Shown here: in pieces, positions 5,502-5,562 of the stretch | Position numbering within the stretch: the first letter of the stretch is position 1 | How the letters are laid out: each line of letters starts with the position of its first letter | Assembly: GCA_011620245.1 (NCBI GenBank) | Contig: WOZN01000413.1 | Location: forward strand, 1 to 5,562 | Length of the DNA stretch: 5,562 nucleotides | Source: Acidovorax sp. | GTDB taxonomy: Bacteria; Pseudomonadota; Gammaproteobacteria; Burkholderiales; Burkholderiaceae_C | Direction: 5' to 3' | The notes under the pieces: model-generated | The model's database searches: none | Told to the model about the DNA's origin: nothing | The model's input: only the letters and a program-made list of their open reading frames with translations | Made by a program: the position numbers and the translations under genes

Positions 5502-5536
5502 ACTGTTGCGCAAAGTAGCGCTTCGCAGAGCAATGA

Positions 5537-5562
5537 CCCTAAAAACGGCAGTTGGATGCGCC
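5537..5562 (+). repeat. Partial second copy of the emrB-downstream hairpin repeat (cut by window edge)
   Basis: The last 26 bases match the reverse complement of 1435-1460 at 23 of 26 positions; AAACGGCAGTTGGATGC is identical over 17 bases. In the first copy this sequence is one arm plus the loop of a perfect hairpin, so the second arm of this copy should lie just outside the window. It lies 35 bases after the thpR-like stop, again just downstream of a gene, consistent with a dispersed terminator or REP-like family. Confidence 0.7.

Overview
The window looks like a chromosomal segment from a GC-rich betaproteobacterium, most likely Comamonadaceae (Acidovorax/Comamonas/Delftia-like). This rests on protein flavour, the roughly 70% GC of the coding regions, and two copies of an 'ATAGCTGCT...GCGC...GCGCT...GGGCCATTTTTG' intergenic hairpin repeat of a kind I recall as frequent in that family. 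The genus is inferred from memory, not searched.

Left part (1-1234): the first 51 codons of a minus-strand aldehyde dehydrogenase, probably methylmalonate-semialdehyde dehydrogenase (mmsA), diverge from a complete LysR-type regulator gene on the plus strand. The 174-bp divergent spacer holds a dense set of inverted and direct repeats (a plausible operator) and a 7-bp tandem repeat just before the regulator's start. The simplest reading is a LysR regulator controlling the adjacent valine/propionate catabolic gene and itself.

Junction (1235-1470): lysR and the efflux operon converge here. The 236-bp spacer is almost filled by repeats: two diverged copies of a 44-bp hairpin repeat, whose stems show compensatory base changes, and a perfect 15-bp-stem hairpin next to the emrB stop. 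A near copy of one half of that last hairpin (23 of 26 bases) lies at the extreme right edge of the window.

Centre (1471-4357, minus strand): emrA and emrB form a two-gene operon with a 16-bp gap. They encode a periplasmic adaptor and a 14-TM DHA2-family drug/proton antiporter. Upstream of emrA, at the place where the outer-membrane channel gene of such an operon normally sits, only a NodT/OprM-like remnant is left (4542-4799). It joins a short piece of the N-terminal half directly to the C-terminal end. No MarR/TetR regulator is visible, so the pump has apparently lost its own channel gene and any local regulator.

Right part (4798-5562, plus strand): the base composition falls to roughly 53% GC. 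A 42-codon small ORF with an excellent Shine-Dalgarno sequence is followed 14 bp later by a ThpR-like 2H-phosphoesterase (RNA 2',3'-cyclic phosphodiesterase/2'-5' ligase family). This segment looks inserted or separately acquired; it begins where the channel-gene remnant stops and ends near the right-edge repeat. No undescribed multi-gene system is evident. The most unusual material is the repeat architecture and the eroded pump operon.
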